Made by a program: the position numbers and the translations under genes | Notes under the pieces: generated by a model | Databases searched by the model: none | Seen by the model: the letters and a program-made list of their open reading frames with translations, nothing else | Told to the model about the DNA's origin: nothing | Assembly: GCF_028285565.1 (NCBI RefSeq) | Contig: NZ_JANQOY010000239.1 | Coordinates: 1-64,000 of the forward strand | Direction: 5' to 3' | DNA length: 64,000 nt | Source of the DNA: Acaryochloris sp. IP29b_bin.148 | Lineage (GTDB): Bacteria > Cyanobacteriota > Cyanobacteriia > Thermosynechococcales > Thermosynechococcaceae | In this document: one piece after another, positions 34,911 to 43,298 of the stretch | How the letters are laid out: each line of letters opens with the position of its first letter | How positions within the stretch are numbered: position 1 is the first letter of the stretch

Positions 34911-37900
34911 ATGTTAACGTTAGATCTCGGTCAACTGGTTTATACAAGTTTCCCTGATCAGGGATTTCAAACACTGAGTAGTCCTGATGTGGGTGAGGAT
35001 GTTAAGCAGGTTTTTCTCACCCAGATAGTTTATAAGTATTGGAATTCCTATGCCCCTCCACAGCCAGGATACCGAGCCGCCTATCTAGCCCAAATCTCAA
35101 CTGAACAAACATTATTTGGCTGGATGTTTAATCAAGGGAACGATGATCTAGGCCGTTGCCATGTTCCTTACTTTATTGCCTACTGCTTAATGGGGAAGCT
35201 TGACAACCCTTTGCTGGATAGGATTTATACCTGTTTAGAACGTGGACCGGTTACGTTCATTGAGCCTCACAGTATTCCCCTTGAAGTCAGCAAAGTTGTG
35301 ATTGATGGTGTTGATCACAGCCCCCCTAAACTGCCTGGGGTCACTGTCCCTTCAGGGACTCGCGCTCGTTGTCGCTTGTTGCTGAATAAGGAAAAACTAC
35401 TGAGCTTTTCAATTGCCATTCCTGGAGATGCTCAAGCGGGTCACGGGCAAGAGGATTCTCTTGAGCATGAGTTAGAGACGGATCCCCTCTCCCTTCCCCC
35501 TGAGGCGGATAACCAGCCGCTGCTCAACTCTTTGGAGCGTTTATTGGACGCTCCAAAGATTACGCTAGACTCGATGGCCCGAGTGCCTACCACTAAAAAT
35601 GCGCTACTGATTGGTGTGAGCCATTGTGAGTACGGCTTTGAGCCGCTTCCCGGCGTGCAACAGGATATTGCCGTGATGAAGCAAGTGCTGGAACATCCCA
35701 AAATTGCGGCTTTTAATGAGGTACATACGCTACTCAATCCGAATCCCCAGGTCTTAGCCGAGTCTTTAGAAAGCTTCTGCCAGGATCGGGACGCGGATGA
35801 CCTCATTCTGATCTATTTTTCAGGACATGGTGTCGTTCTAGACGAACATGGCAGGTTTGGCTTAACTACTAGTATGAGTCGGACCAACTCCCAAGATAAG
35901 GTGGTGCGATCAACGCTGGTGTCTGTCGACTTATTACAGGACATTCTGAATGACTGTAAAGCAGAGCGCCAAGTTGTGATGTTGGACTGCTGCTACCGAC
36001 AAACCTCACCTGCTACGCTGTCTCAACAGTCTGGCCATGTAAACCTGCCCCAATATTTAGGCGGGGTAGGACGAACCATATCGGCTTCAGCGACTCAGTC
36101 TCACCATGCCTTCGTTCATAAGGGATCGGAGTTGTCGCCTTATACGTTTTATTTGGTAGAAGGGTTGAGAACGGGGGCGGCTGATCAAAACTGTGATGGC
36201 ACTATTTCAGTTGAGGAATGGTATGCCTATGCTAGGCGTAAGGTGAAACAAGAGATTCCGGCGATTGATCCTCAGATCTATAACGTAAAGGCGGTGCAAA
36301 ATTTAGCCTTAGCGCAATCTCCTGTACATGAGCCTCAGTTTATCTATCGTCGGCAGTTTGAATCTTATGCGGATCAAGGTGAGGTGTCTCCTGTTAATCG
36401 AGTGATTCTGGACAACCTCCAGGCCAGCTTAGATCTAGATTCTGAAAGGGCTCAGGTGATTGAGGCTGAGGTCAGTAAACCTGGGCAACTCTACCAAACT
36501 AAGTTGCAAGAATATGCGGTGGCTTTTGTGGAGGCGGTGCGACAAGAATATCCAGTCAGTGATTATTTGCAGGATCAGTTTAGACATTTTCAAACGACTT
36601 TAGGATTAACGGATGCTGACACCATTCCGGTTGAATCCGCTATTATTCGCCAGGTTCAGGTGATTCAATCCCCAGGACAAGCCACTGAAGTGACGAGGGC
36701 AACGGCTCAAAGTAATCACACGGCAATGCCGTTTCATCATGCTTTGGGATTAGGACAGCATAAGCTTGCTGTAAGTCGCCTGGCCACTATGGGGCGAAAC
36801 TGGTCTAGCAACCTAGGTCGTTATTTACGTCACTGGCGTAACTGGACCAATCTCTCTTCCCTCTCTTGGCGCCAATTACAGTCTGTATCCTCGCGCCAAT
36901 TACAGTCTGTTCCCAAGCGAGTTTGGTGGGTCACAGGAGCGGGAACGATTGCTCTCCTCTTGCTGATGACGGCTCTCCGTCATCAGCAAGAGACTCAAAA
37001 GCAGCAAAAAGAAGCCCAACAGCTGGAATTCTGGCAGTCTCTTGCTCAACAAAAACGCTACGAAAACTGTATTGCTCAAACTCAAGACGTGGCCAAAGAC
37101 TCTGAGTTGTATACCCATGCCCAACAACTCTTCTCCCAGTGTCAGGCTGGCATTAACTGGAAAAATGCCCACCAGAAAACCGTTCCCAATCTGCCCAATC
37201 AAGACATTTGGTCCGTTGCCTTAAGTCCTGATGGCGAGACGCTAATCAGCAGCGGGGACCAAAACGATATTACCCTTTGGAACTTAGGCAAAGGTCAATT
37301 GATTCGGACGCTCTCGGATCATAAAGACAAGGTTTGGACAATTGCCTTGGGACCAAAAGGGAAGATATTGGCGAGTGCGAGTGGAGATTGCACGATCAAA
37401 TTATGGGAGGTGACAACGGGCAAATTACTGAGAACGTTTGCGGCCCATCCAGCAACGGTATGGTCTGTTGCGATTAGCCCAGATGCTAAGTTGTTGGTAA
37501 GCGGGAGTGAAGATCAAACGCTAAAAGTATGGGATATCAAAACGGGGAAATTGGTTCGCACTCTGACGGGACATTCCAGCCAAGTTCGGTCTGTCACCAT
37601 CAGTCCAAATGGTCAGACCATCGCCAGTGCAAGTGCAGATCAGACGGTGAAGCTCTGGGAATTGAAGACGGGAAAGCTGGTCCGGACCCTCAAAGGACAT
37701 TCGGGTCGGGTGATTTCTATTGCCTTTAGTCCAACCAGTCAACAGCTGGCGAGTGCTGGCCAAGATAAGACAGTGAAGCTCTGGGATATGCAGTCAGGAC
37801 AACTGCGTCAGACGTTTACGGACCATACCCTGCCGGTGACGGCGGTGGCATTTAGTCCAGATGGTGACACGTTAGCAACAGGCAGTCATGATCGCACCGT

Positions 37901-38048
37901 AAAACTTTGGAACCTCTCTTCGGGGAAGTTACGTCATACGCTAACGGGCTATGAGGGAGATATCTATTCACTTGCCTTTGCTGCCGATGGGCAATCTTTA
38001 GTCAGTAGCAGCCAAAATAGTGCAATCAAGGTTTGGCATCGAGATTAA
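34911..38048 (+). CDS. GAP1-N-like / caspase-like protease / EF-hand / TM / seven-blade WD40 effector protein
   Basis: Protein of 1045 residues. Residues 1 to about 190 (LGQLVYTSFPDQGFQTLSSP) resemble the N-terminal domain of GTPase-associated protein 1. About 222-470 is a caspase-fold (C14) domain with catalytic His306 (YFSGHG) and Cys361 (LDCC, D-x-C). A canonical EF-hand loop, D425-E436 (DQNCDGTISVEE), lies near its end, which would suit the calcium dependence known for metacaspases. A helical segment (about 480-580) follows, then one transmembrane helix (about 670-690). Seven WD40 repeats (765-1045) make a complete propeller, possibly a ligand sensor. It pairs with the GTPase gene upstream. 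The inferred role is a proteolytic executor in a cell-death or phage-defence system. Confidence 0.88.
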   Translation: MLTLDLGQLVYTSFPDQGFQTLSSPDVGEDVKQVFLTQIVYKYWNSYAPPQPGYRAAYLAQISTEQTLFGWMFNQGNDDLGRCHVPYFIAYCLMGKLDNPLLDRIYTCLERGPVTFIEPHSIPLEVSKVVIDGVDHSPPKLPGVTVPSGTRARCRLLLNKEKLLSFSIAIPGDAQAGHGQEDSLEHELETDPLSLPPEADNQPLLNSLERLLDAPKITLDSMARVPTTKNALLIGVSHCEYGFEPLPGVQQDIAVMKQVLEHPKIAAFNEVHTLLNPNPQVLAESLESFCQDRDADDLILIYFSGHGVVLDEHGRFGLTTSMSRTNSQDKVVRSTLVSVDLLQDILNDCKAERQVVMLDCCYRQTSPATLSQQSGHVNLPQYLGGVGRTISASATQSHHAFVHKGSELSPYTFYLVEGLRTGAADQNCDGTISVEEWYAYARRKVKQEIPAIDPQIYNVKAVQNLALAQSPVHEPQFIYRRQFESYADQGEVSPVNRVILDNLQASLDLDSERAQVIEAEVSKPGQLYQTKLQEYAVAFVEAVRQEYPVSDYLQDQFRHFQTTLGLTDADTIPVESAIIRQVQVIQSPGQATEVTRATAQSNHTAMPFHHALGLGQHKLAVSRLATMGRNWSSNLGRYLRHWRNWTNLSSLSWRQLQSVSSRQLQSVPKRVWWVTGAGTIALLLLMTALRHQQETQKQQKEAQQLEFWQSLAQQKRYENCIAQTQDVAKDSELYTHAQQLFSQCQAGINWKNAHQKTVPNLPNQDIWSVALSPDGETLISSGDQNDITLWNLGKGQLIRTLSDHKDKVWTIALGPKGKILASASGDCTIKLWEVTTGKLLRTFAAHPATVWSVAISPDAKLLVSGSEDQTLKVWDIKTGKLVRTLTGHSSQVRSVTISPNGQTIASASADQTVKLWELKTGKLVRTLKGHSGRVISIAFSPTSQQLASAGQDKTVKLWDMQSGQLRQTFTDHTLPVTAVAFSPDGDTLATGSHDRTVKLWNLSSGKLRHTLTGYEGDIYSLAFAADGQSLVSSSQNSAIKVWHRD
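36869..36910 (+). repeat. In-frame 18-bp direct repeat inside the caspase/WD40 gene
   Basis: gcgccaattacagtctgt occurs at 36869-36886 and again at 36893-36910, a 24-base period that encodes two copies of RQLQSV just before the transmembrane helix. It looks like a recent tandem duplication of eight codons in the juxtamembrane linker. Confidence 0.8.
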
Positions 38049-38198
38049 GGTTAGAGGATTTCGGTGTTGGATTTATGGGGAATCATGGAATGAGAGAGGT
38101 GAAATTTTCAGAATTTGTAGATATTATGTAGCCAACTGAGAGCGAACTTTTTCTGCCCTAGCACCATCGTTAAGAATTAGAGATCATTGGGAGAACTG

Positions 38199-38666
38199 AT
38201 GCATATGAAATCTAAAGTACTAATGCCCCTTATCCTCTTCGCTATATTAGGCTTGCCAGCTAAAGCGATGGCCCATGCGCTGGAAACAAACTATGTGCTA
38301 GAGGATACCAACAAGGTTCAGTTTACGGCTGTTTTTAGTACGGGTGAACCCCATAAAAATGCCAAAGTCAAAATCTATGCTCCTAATGATTTATCTAAGC
38401 CGGTGCTGGAAACTCAAACAGACGAAAACGGCCAGTTCACCCTTGAGACGGATCAAAAGATGCCTGGGGAATGGGAAGTGAGTATTGGTGAGTCTGGACA
38501 TCAGGATATTCTGACGGTTCCCGTTACCCATAAAGGCGTCAATCTCAATGAAATTAGTACTGTCCCCACCACCCCATCTCCACAGATTCCCTTGGTGGCG
38601 ATTGTGCTTTCTGGCGGGATGGGATCGGCTGTATTTGCAACTCGTCGGCTGCGCTCTCAAACATAA
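38199..38666 (+). CDS. Periplasmic NikL/CbiL-like protein with C-terminal anchor
   Basis: Protein of about 155 residues from ATG 38199 (GGGAGA lies just before it). It has a signal peptide (LMPLILFAILGLPAKAMA) whose cleavage would expose AHALETNYV, an N-terminal His motif as in nickel/cobalt-transport small subunits. The middle is a beta-sandwich of the carboxypeptidase-regulatory kind (QFTAVFSTGEPHKNAKVKIYA, then TDENGQFTLETDQKMPGEWE). A C-terminal hydrophobic helix with basic end (LVAIVLSGGMGSAVFATRRL) would fix it in the membrane. No transporter gene is adjacent, so the metal role is a guess. TTG 38187 is another possible start. Confidence 0.7.
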   Translation: MHMKSKVLMPLILFAILGLPAKAMAHALETNYVLEDTNKVQFTAVFSTGEPHKNAKVKIYAPNDLSKPVLETQTDENGQFTLETDQKMPGEWEVSIGESGHQDILTVPVTHKGVNLNEISTVPTTPSPQIPLVAIVLSGGMGSAVFATRRLRSQT

Positions 38667-38695
38667 TTTCTGCTCTCTAAGCAGAGGACCCTATG

Positions 38696-38731
38696 GCTAA
38701 CTGCTGCAGCCTGGTTGGTGGAGCAGTTAGC
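38696..38731 (+). terminator. Stem-loop after the NikL-like gene
   Basis: gctaactgct (38696-38705) pairs with agcagttagc (38722-38731) around a 16-base loop, 29 bases after the stop. No long T-run follows, so it is a probable but weak terminator. Confidence 0.55.
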
Positions 38732-38875
38732 TGTTTGCTGATCTGAGTCGTTCGGATGATTGAGGGAGAAGGCTGAATCCCTTTTGTTGTTAGGGACGGT
38801 ATCGTCATGGCTAGTGTACTCTAATAAATTAGAGTGTTAGGCTTCTTACTCTCTGATGAGGCTATAATTCCCCCT

Positions 38876-40201
38876 ATGAAAAAAGCGTTTGTCCTCGATA
38901 CCAATGTGCTATTGCACGATCCCAATGCCATTTTTCGATTCGAGGACAACGATGTCGTTTTGCCGATTACGATTATTGAAGAATTGGATCGGTTCAAGAA
39001 ACAACCGCAGGAGACAGGCCGAAATGCTCGCCAGGTTTCACGGACGCTGGATGACCTCCGTATCCAAGGGCAGCTGACCCAAGGCATTGAGTTACCGAAG
39101 GGCGGAATCCTACGGGTTGCCTTGTGCGATCGCATCACCCTTAAAGAACTTCCCCCGGAATTAGAAGGAGACCAGGCCGACAATGCTATTTTGGCGGTGG
39201 CATTAGAACTCAAGCATCAATGCCACTGTCCAGTCGTGCTGGTGAGCAAGGATACGAATCTCCGCATTAAAGCAGATGTCTTGGGCCTAGCGGCTGAGGA
39301 CTATTCCACCGATAAAGTAGATTTTGAGGGGCTCTACACAGGGATAGCAGAGCTGATGGTGAGTACTGAAACCATCAGCCAGTTATTTCAGGCTGGCCAG
39401 ACTTCGTTAACGACCCGAACATGGCCCAACCAAGCCGTAACCTTAATTGACAGTGTCAATCCCTCCCATACCGCTCTGGCACTCGCCAGCGAACAGAGTG
39501 GAGCGGTAACGCCATTACCTAAATTTCCTCATCACGGCATTTCTCAAATTCGGGCTCGCAATCGAGAACAGAAATTTGCCTTTGAGCTGCTCCTTCGAGA
39601 CTCCATTTCCTTGGTGACTTTAGTGGGGAAAGCGGGAACGGGGAAGACGCTGTTGGCGATTGCCGCTGGATTACATAAGGTTGCGGATGAAAAGCGCTAC
39701 AGTCGCTTGCTGATTGCCCGTCCGATTGTGCCAATGGGACGCGATTTAGGATATTTACCCGGGGATATAGAGGAAAAATTAACCCCCTGGATGCAACCCC
39801 TCTATGACAATTTTGATCTAATATTCGGCACACAAGACAGAAACGGACAACCCCAACATTGGCGTCGGGGACATGAAGAACTGATTGAGCAGGGCTTACT
39901 GCAAATTGAACCCCTGACTTATATTCGGGGCCGTACCATCCCCAAACAGTTTTTGATTGTGGATGAAGCCCAAAACTTGACCCCTCACGAAGTCAAGACT
40001 ATCCTCACTCGGGCAGGGGAAGACACTAAGATTGTGTTGACGGGCGATCCAGAACAGATTGATAACCCCTATGTAGATGCCGCGAGCAACGGGTTAACGT
40101 ATGTGGTTGAACGATTCAAAGCTGAACCCATTGCCGGTCATATCACCCTGTACCAGGGGGAGCGTTCTGGACTTGCTGAACGGGCAGCAGCATTACTTTA
40201 A
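38876..40201 (+). CDS. PIN domain-PhoH family ATPase (PhoH2/YlaK type)
   Basis: Protein of 441 residues from ATG 38876 (MKKAFVLDTNVLLHDPNAIF), which places the PIN-domain first Asp properly; an upstream start at 38834 is unlikely. The PIN ribonuclease domain (LDTNVLL, then DQADNAILAVALEL and VSKDTNLRIKA) is followed by a PhoH ATPase domain with Walker A GKAGTGKT, the LIARPIVPMGRDLGYLPGDI block, Walker B LIVDEAQN, and LTGDPEQIDNPY. PhoH2 proteins are RNA helicase/RNases, often toxin-antitoxin related in actinobacteria. This one has no antitoxin-like gene directly upstream. In cyanobacteria the protein is widespread. Confidence 0.93.
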   Translation: MKKAFVLDTNVLLHDPNAIFRFEDNDVVLPITIIEELDRFKKQPQETGRNARQVSRTLDDLRIQGQLTQGIELPKGGILRVALCDRITLKELPPELEGDQADNAILAVALELKHQCHCPVVLVSKDTNLRIKADVLGLAAEDYSTDKVDFEGLYTGIAELMVSTETISQLFQAGQTSLTTRTWPNQAVTLIDSVNPSHTALALASEQSGAVTPLPKFPHHGISQIRARNREQKFAFELLLRDSISLVTLVGKAGTGKTLLAIAAGLHKVADEKRYSRLLIARPIVPMGRDLGYLPGDIEEKLTPWMQPLYDNFDLIFGTQDRNGQPQHWRRGHEELIEQGLLQIEPLTYIRGRTIPKQFLIVDEAQNLTPHEVKTILTRAGEDTKIVLTGDPEQIDNPYVDAASNGLTYVVERFKAEPIAGHITLYQGERSGLAERAAALL

Positions 40202-40437
40202 AATTATTTACTTAAAATTTATTCACTTATATCGATTTCAAATCAGATCAAAAAGTGGGCAAACTGGGTATGGTTCCTATAAGTTGAGATCGCAATCTAA
40301 CTCATAGCGTTTATAACTCCTGATTTGATGGTTTGCCCGGAGCTTGGGGCAATTGAGCTGGCTAGGCTATTCCTTGAAGCAGCGCTTAAGACTTCAAATC
40401 AGACGATATCCATTCAGACCTTTGGTGGAATAAATCC

Positions 40438-40857
40438 ATGGCAAATTCGGCAATCCTCTGTGTTGATGATGAGTCTGTTATTTTACGAAGTCTACGAGAT
40501 CAAATTGGTAAGTACTTTGGGGATCAACATTTATGCGAAATTGCTGAGAGTGTAGAAGAAGCCTGGGAAGTCATCGATGAACTCAAGGAAGATGAGATCA
40601 AGATATTGGTGATTATTTCTGATTGGCTGATGCCAGGGATTAAGGGCGATGAATTTCTGATTGAGTTAAATCAGCGATTTCCTGAAATTGTGACGGTCCT
40701 CCTCTCCGGCCAAGCCGATGAATCTGCGGTCGATCGCATTCATCAAAACATGCAGCTTCACGCTTATCTCGCTAAACCCTGGAACGAAGAAGAACTCATA
40801 CAGGTCATTCGGTCGGGGTTAGAAACCTTAACGGTGGGTGATACTCACGAATGTTGA
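40438..40857 (+). CDS. Single-domain response regulator
   Basis: Receiver of 139 residues. The acidic pocket is CVDDES, the phospho-acceptor Asp lies in IISDWLMPGIKGDEF, the Thr/Ser position is LLSGQAD, and the Lys is in AYLAKPW. This RpfG/HD-GYP-like type of receiver is common in cyanobacteria. The short C-terminal extension has no output domain. It overlaps the next gene by seven bases (ATGTTGA), so it is translationally coupled to the histidine kinase, and is likely its partner or a phospho-relay carrier. Confidence 0.9.
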   Translation: MANSAILCVDDESVILRSLRDQIGKYFGDQHLCEIAESVEEAWEVIDELKEDEIKILVIISDWLMPGIKGDEFLIELNQRFPEIVTVLLSGQADESAVDRIHQNMQLHAYLAKPWNEEELIQVIRSGLETLTVGDTHEC

Positions 40858-43178
40858 TTCAGTTCCTCCGCTCCTATCCAGGCAAGTTTGCCCGACGACA
40901 GAAACTGAGGACCATTCTGATTGTTCCCTTTGTCTTACAGGTCTGTGGGGCTGTGGGGCTAGTGGGCTATTTATCGTTTCGGAATGGTCAAGCGTCTATT
41001 GAGGAATTGGCCCAAAAAATTACCGTAGAAGTTGAAGATCGCATTGCTGAGCGTACCCAAACCTATCTGGCTGCGCCCCATGCCGTCAACCAGCTGAACC
41101 AACATGCCTTAGAGCTGGGACAGCTGCAAGTGAATGATTTGAAGAGTATGGAACGCCATTTTTGGCGGCAAATTCAAGTCTTTGATCGGGTCAGCTATAT
41201 TCAGTTTGGCACTCCTCAAGGAGAGTTTGTGGGGCTAGCTGCAAATGATGATGGCACCTTCACCTATCAGGTCACAGAATTTACAGGTAATTTGCAGACC
41301 TATTCCCTTCAGCAACAGGGGCAAAGGGGACGGTTACTAGAAACATCCCCCAATTTTGTACCCCATGAGCGACCTTGGTATACCGTTCCTGAAAAGGCCA
41401 ATCAACCCGCCTGGACAGACATTTATGCTTGGGTCAATCCCCCCACTTTGGCCATTACCCTGGGGCAGCCCTATTACGATCTAACCGGCCAATTTCAAGG
41501 CATCATCGCCACCGATTTGACGATTGCCCAGTTTAGTGACTTCCTACGCAACCTCAAAATTGGCAAAACGGGGAAAAGTTTTATTCTAGAGCGTTCGGGA
41601 TTATTAGTGGCAACCTCTACGGCTGAGCAACCCTTTACCCCATCAGCACAGGGGCCTCAACGCCTATCTGCCCTGGACAGCCAAGATGCCATCACCCGAT
41701 CAACCACTCAAGCCTTGCTGGATCGCTTTGGCAATTTACCAGAGATTACCCATCCCCAACAGCTCGATGTCGAGATTCAGGGACAGCGATTTTTTATTCA
41801 AGTCAGCCCCTTGCGCGATCAGCATGGTTTGGACTGGCTAAGTGTGGTGGTGGTTCCTGAAGCCGACTTTATGGAGCAAATCTATGCCAATACCCGGTCC
41901 ACGATTGGGCTATCCGTTGCTGCGTTGTTGATCGCCATCTTAATTGGGATTGCCACAGCCCGTTGGGTGACTCGGCCGATTCTCAAAATCAATCAAGCGG
42001 CGACGGCCATTTCAGCGGGCGATCTGGATCAAAACGTGGCGCTAAACCGATCCGATGAACTGGGGGAACTGGCCCGCTCCTTTAATCATATGGTCGATGA
42101 TCTCCGTCATTCTTTGCAAGAAAAGCAGGTGATGGTGAATGCCCTGCAAGACAATGAACAGAAATTAGCAGAATACAATCGAACGTTGGAACAGCAAGTT
42201 CAACAGCGATCGCAGGAACTGATTCAGTCCGAAAAAATGGTGGCCCTGGGGCAACTGACCGCAGGCGTGGCCCATGAAATTAATACCCCCTTAGGCGCGA
42301 TTCAAGCAGCCGGGGAAAATATTGCGTCATCCCTCGAACAGTCTTTGCAGCGATTACCTCAGCTATTACAACAGCTCAATCAACAGGAATCAGAAGCTTT
42401 TTTTCAATTGCTTAATGTTGCCCAACAGTCACAAGAACTCTTAACATCTCGGGAAGAACGGCAATTAAGGCGAACCCTAAAAAAGGCGTTAAAGGAATGG
42501 GAAATAGCGTCTGAAATTGAGTTAGCTGGGACCCTCAGTAAAATGGGAATCTTCCCTCCATTAGAGCCTTTTTTACCTGTATTGCAATTGCCCAATAATA
42601 CGGATGTTTTGGAGGTTGCCTATGATCTGACGGTGGTTTATAACAATACTCAGAATATCCGGTTAGCCGTGGGACGAGCTGCCAAAATTGTATTTGCCCT
42701 CAAGAGTTATGCCCGCCAAGATCTCAACAACAAGAAGGTCAAAGCGGCAATCCCCGATACGGTGGAAACGGTGCTAACCCTCTACCATAATCAGCTTAAA
42801 CAAGGCATAGAAGTGACGAAAGTCTTTGAATCGGTACCAGATATTCTTTGCTATCCAGAAGAACTCGCTCAGGTGTGGACCAATTTACTGCATAATGCCA
42901 TGCAGGCGATGGATTACAATGGGCAGATTGAGATTGGCATTCAACGCGATCAGGATCATATAGTGGTTCATTTTACCGATTCAGGCTGTGGTATTCCTGA
43001 AGACCTTCGAGCTAAGATTTTTGACCCTTTTTTCACCACCAAGCCTGTGGGTGAAGGCAGTGGTTTGGGACTAGATATTGTCCGCAAGATTGTCGAGAAG
43101 CATCAGGGGCGGGTCGAATGCCAAAGTCAAGCCGGGCATACTAAGTTTGAGGTTTGGTTACCCATTGCAACCGCATAA
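40851..43178 (+). CDS. dCache-HAMP sensor histidine kinase
   Basis: Kinase of 775 residues. TM1 (about 22-44, ILIVPFVLQVCGAVGLVGYL) and TM2 (about 346-368) bracket a large periplasmic dCache domain (ERPWYTVPEKANQPAWTDIY, then ITLGQPYYDLTGQFQGIIAT), a small-ligand sensor. HAMP (ITRPILK-type linker), a coiled coil, and HisKA with His475 (GQLTAGVAHEINTPLGAIQA) follow. An unusually long insert (about 485-630) lies between the H-box helix and the ATPase domain: N-box NLLHNAMQAMD, G1 DSGCGIP, G2 GEGSGLGLDIV. It is flanked by two receiver-bearing genes and probably signals through both. Confidence 0.92.
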   Translation: MLIQFLRSYPGKFARRQKLRTILIVPFVLQVCGAVGLVGYLSFRNGQASIEELAQKITVEVEDRIAERTQTYLAAPHAVNQLNQHALELGQLQVNDLKSMERHFWRQIQVFDRVSYIQFGTPQGEFVGLAANDDGTFTYQVTEFTGNLQTYSLQQQGQRGRLLETSPNFVPHERPWYTVPEKANQPAWTDIYAWVNPPTLAITLGQPYYDLTGQFQGIIATDLTIAQFSDFLRNLKIGKTGKSFILERSGLLVATSTAEQPFTPSAQGPQRLSALDSQDAITRSTTQALLDRFGNLPEITHPQQLDVEIQGQRFFIQVSPLRDQHGLDWLSVVVVPEADFMEQIYANTRSTIGLSVAALLIAILIGIATARWVTRPILKINQAATAISAGDLDQNVALNRSDELGELARSFNHMVDDLRHSLQEKQVMVNALQDNEQKLAEYNRTLEQQVQQRSQELIQSEKMVALGQLTAGVAHEINTPLGAIQAAGENIASSLEQSLQRLPQLLQQLNQQESEAFFQLLNVAQQSQELLTSREERQLRRTLKKALKEWEIASEIELAGTLSKMGIFPPLEPFLPVLQLPNNTDVLEVAYDLTVVYNNTQNIRLAVGRAAKIVFALKSYARQDLNNKKVKAAIPDTVETVLTLYHNQLKQGIEVTKVFESVPDILCYPEELAQVWTNLLHNAMQAMDYNGQIEIGIQRDQDHIVVHFTDSGCGIPEDLRAKIFDPFFTTKPVGEGSGLGLDIVRKIVEKHQGRVECQSQAGHTKFEVWLPIATA

Positions 43179-43298
43179 AAACCAACCTGTCTATACATTG
43201 CCCCTCGCCATGTTCCAGTCGTTATTGAGATTAATACTCCCCACTACCATGCAGGGAAAGGTGTTGCATTTCATCCCAGGACGCGTAGTGAAACAGCT

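Noticed and set aside
38876-40201. VapB-PhoH2 type toxin-antitoxin operon
   Set aside because: There is no small antitoxin gene directly upstream; the preceding gene is a secreted NikL-like protein over 200 bp away.
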